A stretch of 64,000 nt of DNA from Paracoccaceae bacterium (GTDB taxonomy: Bacteria > Pseudomonadota > Alphaproteobacteria > Rhodobacterales > Rhodobacteraceae). Location: assembly GCA_020637675.1 (NCBI GenBank), contig JACKKD010000002.1, positions 1,008,332 through 1,072,331 of the forward strand, written 5' to 3'. Position numbers and translations under genes: made by a program. The notes under the pieces were generated by a model. It did not search any database. It was not told the origin of the DNA and saw only the letters and a list, made by a program, of their open reading frames with translations. Below, in pieces: positions 62,783-64,000 of this stretch (the stretch's first letter is position 1; the number at the start of each line of letters is the position of its first letter).

Positions 62783-64000
62783 ATGAAAGACGTTGCGAAC
62801 GATGCTCCGGTGATCCTGTGGTTCCGGCGCGACCTCCGGCTCGGCGATCACGCGGCGCTGACGGCAGCTGCTGCGTCCGGGCGGCCGGTCATCCCCGTCT
62901 TCCTGCATGACGAGACGGTCGAGGTGCTTGGCGCGGCCGCGAAATGGAGACTCGGCGAGGGGCTCGCGGTCCTTGCGGCCGGGCTCGGGGCGCGTGGCGC
63001 GCGGCTTATCCTGCGGCGGGGCGCCGCGCGCGAGGTGCTTCTCCGCCTTGTGGCCGAGACCGGAGCGGCCGCGGTCCATTGGCAGCGGGTCTACGACCGG
63101 GAGGGGATCGCGCGGGATACGGCCGTGAAGGCCGCGCTGAAGGCCGAGGGCATCCTCGCCGAAAGCTTTCCGGGGGCGGTGCTCTTCGAGCCGTGGACGG
63201 TCGCGACGGGGGCGGGCGCGCCCCATTCGGTCTATTCGCCCTTCTGGCGTGCGGTTCGCGGCCGCGATGCGGGGGTGGCGCTGCCGGAGCCGGAGTCGCT
63301 GCGTCCGCCGGCGACCTGGCCGGCCTCGGACATGCGGGCCGACTGGCGGATGGCGATGGCTGTCGACCGCGGCGCGGCATTCCTGGCACGTCACGCAACG
63401 GTGGGCGAGGCGGCGGCGCGGGCGCGGCTCGAGGGCTTCGTTGCGGAGAGGCTTGCGCGCTATCCCTCCGAGCGCGACTTTCCCGCACGCGGCGCGACAT
63501 CGGGTCTGTCCGAGAACCTCGCCTGGGGCGAGATATCGCCGCGCACGGTCTGGGCGGCGGGCCTGCGGGCGCGGGAGGAGGGCAACCCCGGCGCGGAGAA
63601 GTTTCTCTCGGAGCTCGTCTGGCGCGAGTTCGCCTGGCACCTGATGTACCACCATCCCGGTCTTGCGAGCGCCAACTGGCGCGCGGGCTGGGACAGCTTT
63701 CCCTGGCGCGGCGACAACCCGGAGGCCGAGCGGTGGCGGCGCGGCATGACCGGCGAGCCCTTCGTCGATGCCGCGATGCGCGAGATGTATGTGACGGGCC
63801 GGATGCACAACCGGGCGAGGATGATCGCGGCGTCCTACCTGACAAAACACCTCATGACGGACTGGCGGGTAGGGCTGGCCTGGTTCGCCGAGTGCCTGAC
63901 GGACTGGGACCCGGCCGCCAATGCCATGGGCTGGCAGTGGGTGGCGGGGTGCGGGCCGGATGCGGCGCCCTATTTCCGCATCTTCAACCCGGGAACCCAG
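62783..64000 (+). CDS. phrB: Deoxyribodipyrimidine photo-lyase, 3' truncated by window edge
   Basis: 406 residues of a class I CPD photolyase that runs off the window. Opening ILWFRRDLRLGDHAAL is the antenna (DNA_photolyase) domain; the FAD domain shows GATSGLSENLAWGEISPRT, LVWREFAWHLMYHHP, RMHNRARMIAASYLTKHL and DWDPAANAMGWQWVAGCGPDAAPYFRIFNP. Around 60 C-terminal residues are missing. It is 51 bases after the aminotransferase gene. Confidence 0.93.
   Translation, partial: MKDVANDAPVILWFRRDLRLGDHAALTAAAASGRPVIPVFLHDETVEVLGAAAKWRLGEGLAVLAAGLGARGARLILRRGAAREVLLRLVAETGAAAVHWQRVYDREGIARDTAVKAALKAEGILAESFPGAVLFEPWTVATGAGAPHSVYSPFWRAVRGRDAGVALPEPESLRPPATWPASDMRADWRMAMAVDRGAAFLARHATVGEAAARARLEGFVAERLARYPSERDFPARGATSGLSENLAWGEISPRTVWAAGLRAREEGNPGAEKFLSELVWREFAWHLMYHHPGLASANWRAGWDSFPWRGDNPEAERWRRGMTGEPFVDAAMREMYVTGRMHNRARMIAASYLTKHLMTDWRVGLAWFAECLTDWDPAANAMGWQWVAGCGPDAAPYFRIFNPGTQ

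Overview
The window is high-GC bacterial DNA from an alphaproteobacterium of the order Rhodobacterales (Rhodobacter/Rhodovulum/Paracoccus-like). The signs are a circularly permuted two-piece tmRNA gene with tag ANDNRAPVALAA, an alphaproteobacterial SOS box (GAAC-N7-GAAC) before recA, a CtrA box before cckA, the gene run cckA ... recA-alaS, and small families typical of this order (DUF6477, DUF6456, DUF4169, SspB-like). It looks chromosomal and is densely coded. No IS element, prophage or CRISPR array was seen.

Layout: 1-7.2 kb carries a partial methyltransferase, a squalene/phytoene-synthase-like protein, an MFS exporter, a ppk2-tetR pair, metA (with the acetyl-CoA-type residue), an ATPase and a DMT exporter. 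7.3-12.9 kb carries a FadL-type porin, a second DMT exporter, a TehA/SLAC1-type transporter, a glutamine amidotransferase and guaB. 13.0-16.8 kb is a tightly overlapped four-gene minus-strand operon: class III aminotransferase, BKACE/DUF849, GNAT and acetylpolyamine-amidohydrolase-like deacetylase. 16.9-25.8 kb holds an RsmB-like methyltransferase, cckA, a sulfotransferase-like gene, recA, alaS and DUF1330. 26-34.3 kb holds a class II amidotransferase, a non-pyrrolysine MttB homologue, DUF6477, a DUF6456/GafA-like regulator, aqpZ, lipA and a one-carbon cluster (corrinoid/folate methyltransferase, MTHFR-like protein, small 'virulence factor' protein). 34.5-37.0 kb holds ppx/gppA, rlmE and a Hint-domain protein. 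37.9-43.9 kb is a six-gene sugar ABC operon with a SIS isomerase/deglycase and a PfkB kinase. 44-50.7 kb is an envelope/polysaccharide locus: a lipoprotein, a 1119-residue GH18-like/deacetylase/GT2 fusion, and a divergent Tat-type DUF3131 protein. 50.7-55.2 kb holds tRNA-Ser(CGA), an RTX scrap, DUF2059, a membrane alpha/beta hydrolase coupled to a P450, and a small unknown ORF. 55.2-64 kb holds sspB and fumC-DUF4169-RHH, chrBA-like chromate genes, DUF1194, a SnoaL-like protein, ssrA, a class V aminotransferase and a 3'-truncated photolyase.

The main observation is that cckA, kinase of the CckA-ChpT-CtrA phosphorelay, has an in-frame TAA in its receiver domain. The next 29 codons continue the conserved receiver end, including the conserved Lys, in the same frame. 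A perfect TTAA-N7-TTAA box and a one-mismatch SOS-like box precede this gene. About 10 kb away lies a DUF6456 regulator that resembles GafA, the direct activator of gene transfer agents, with a CtrA-like site upstream. The window may therefore hold two nodes of a gene-transfer-agent control circuit, one of them truncated, recoded or mis-sequenced. Other systems worth follow-up are the deacetylase/BKACE/aminotransferase operon, the SIS-PfkB ABC operon (possible Amadori-compound use) and the GH18-deacetylase-GT2/DUF3131 pair.
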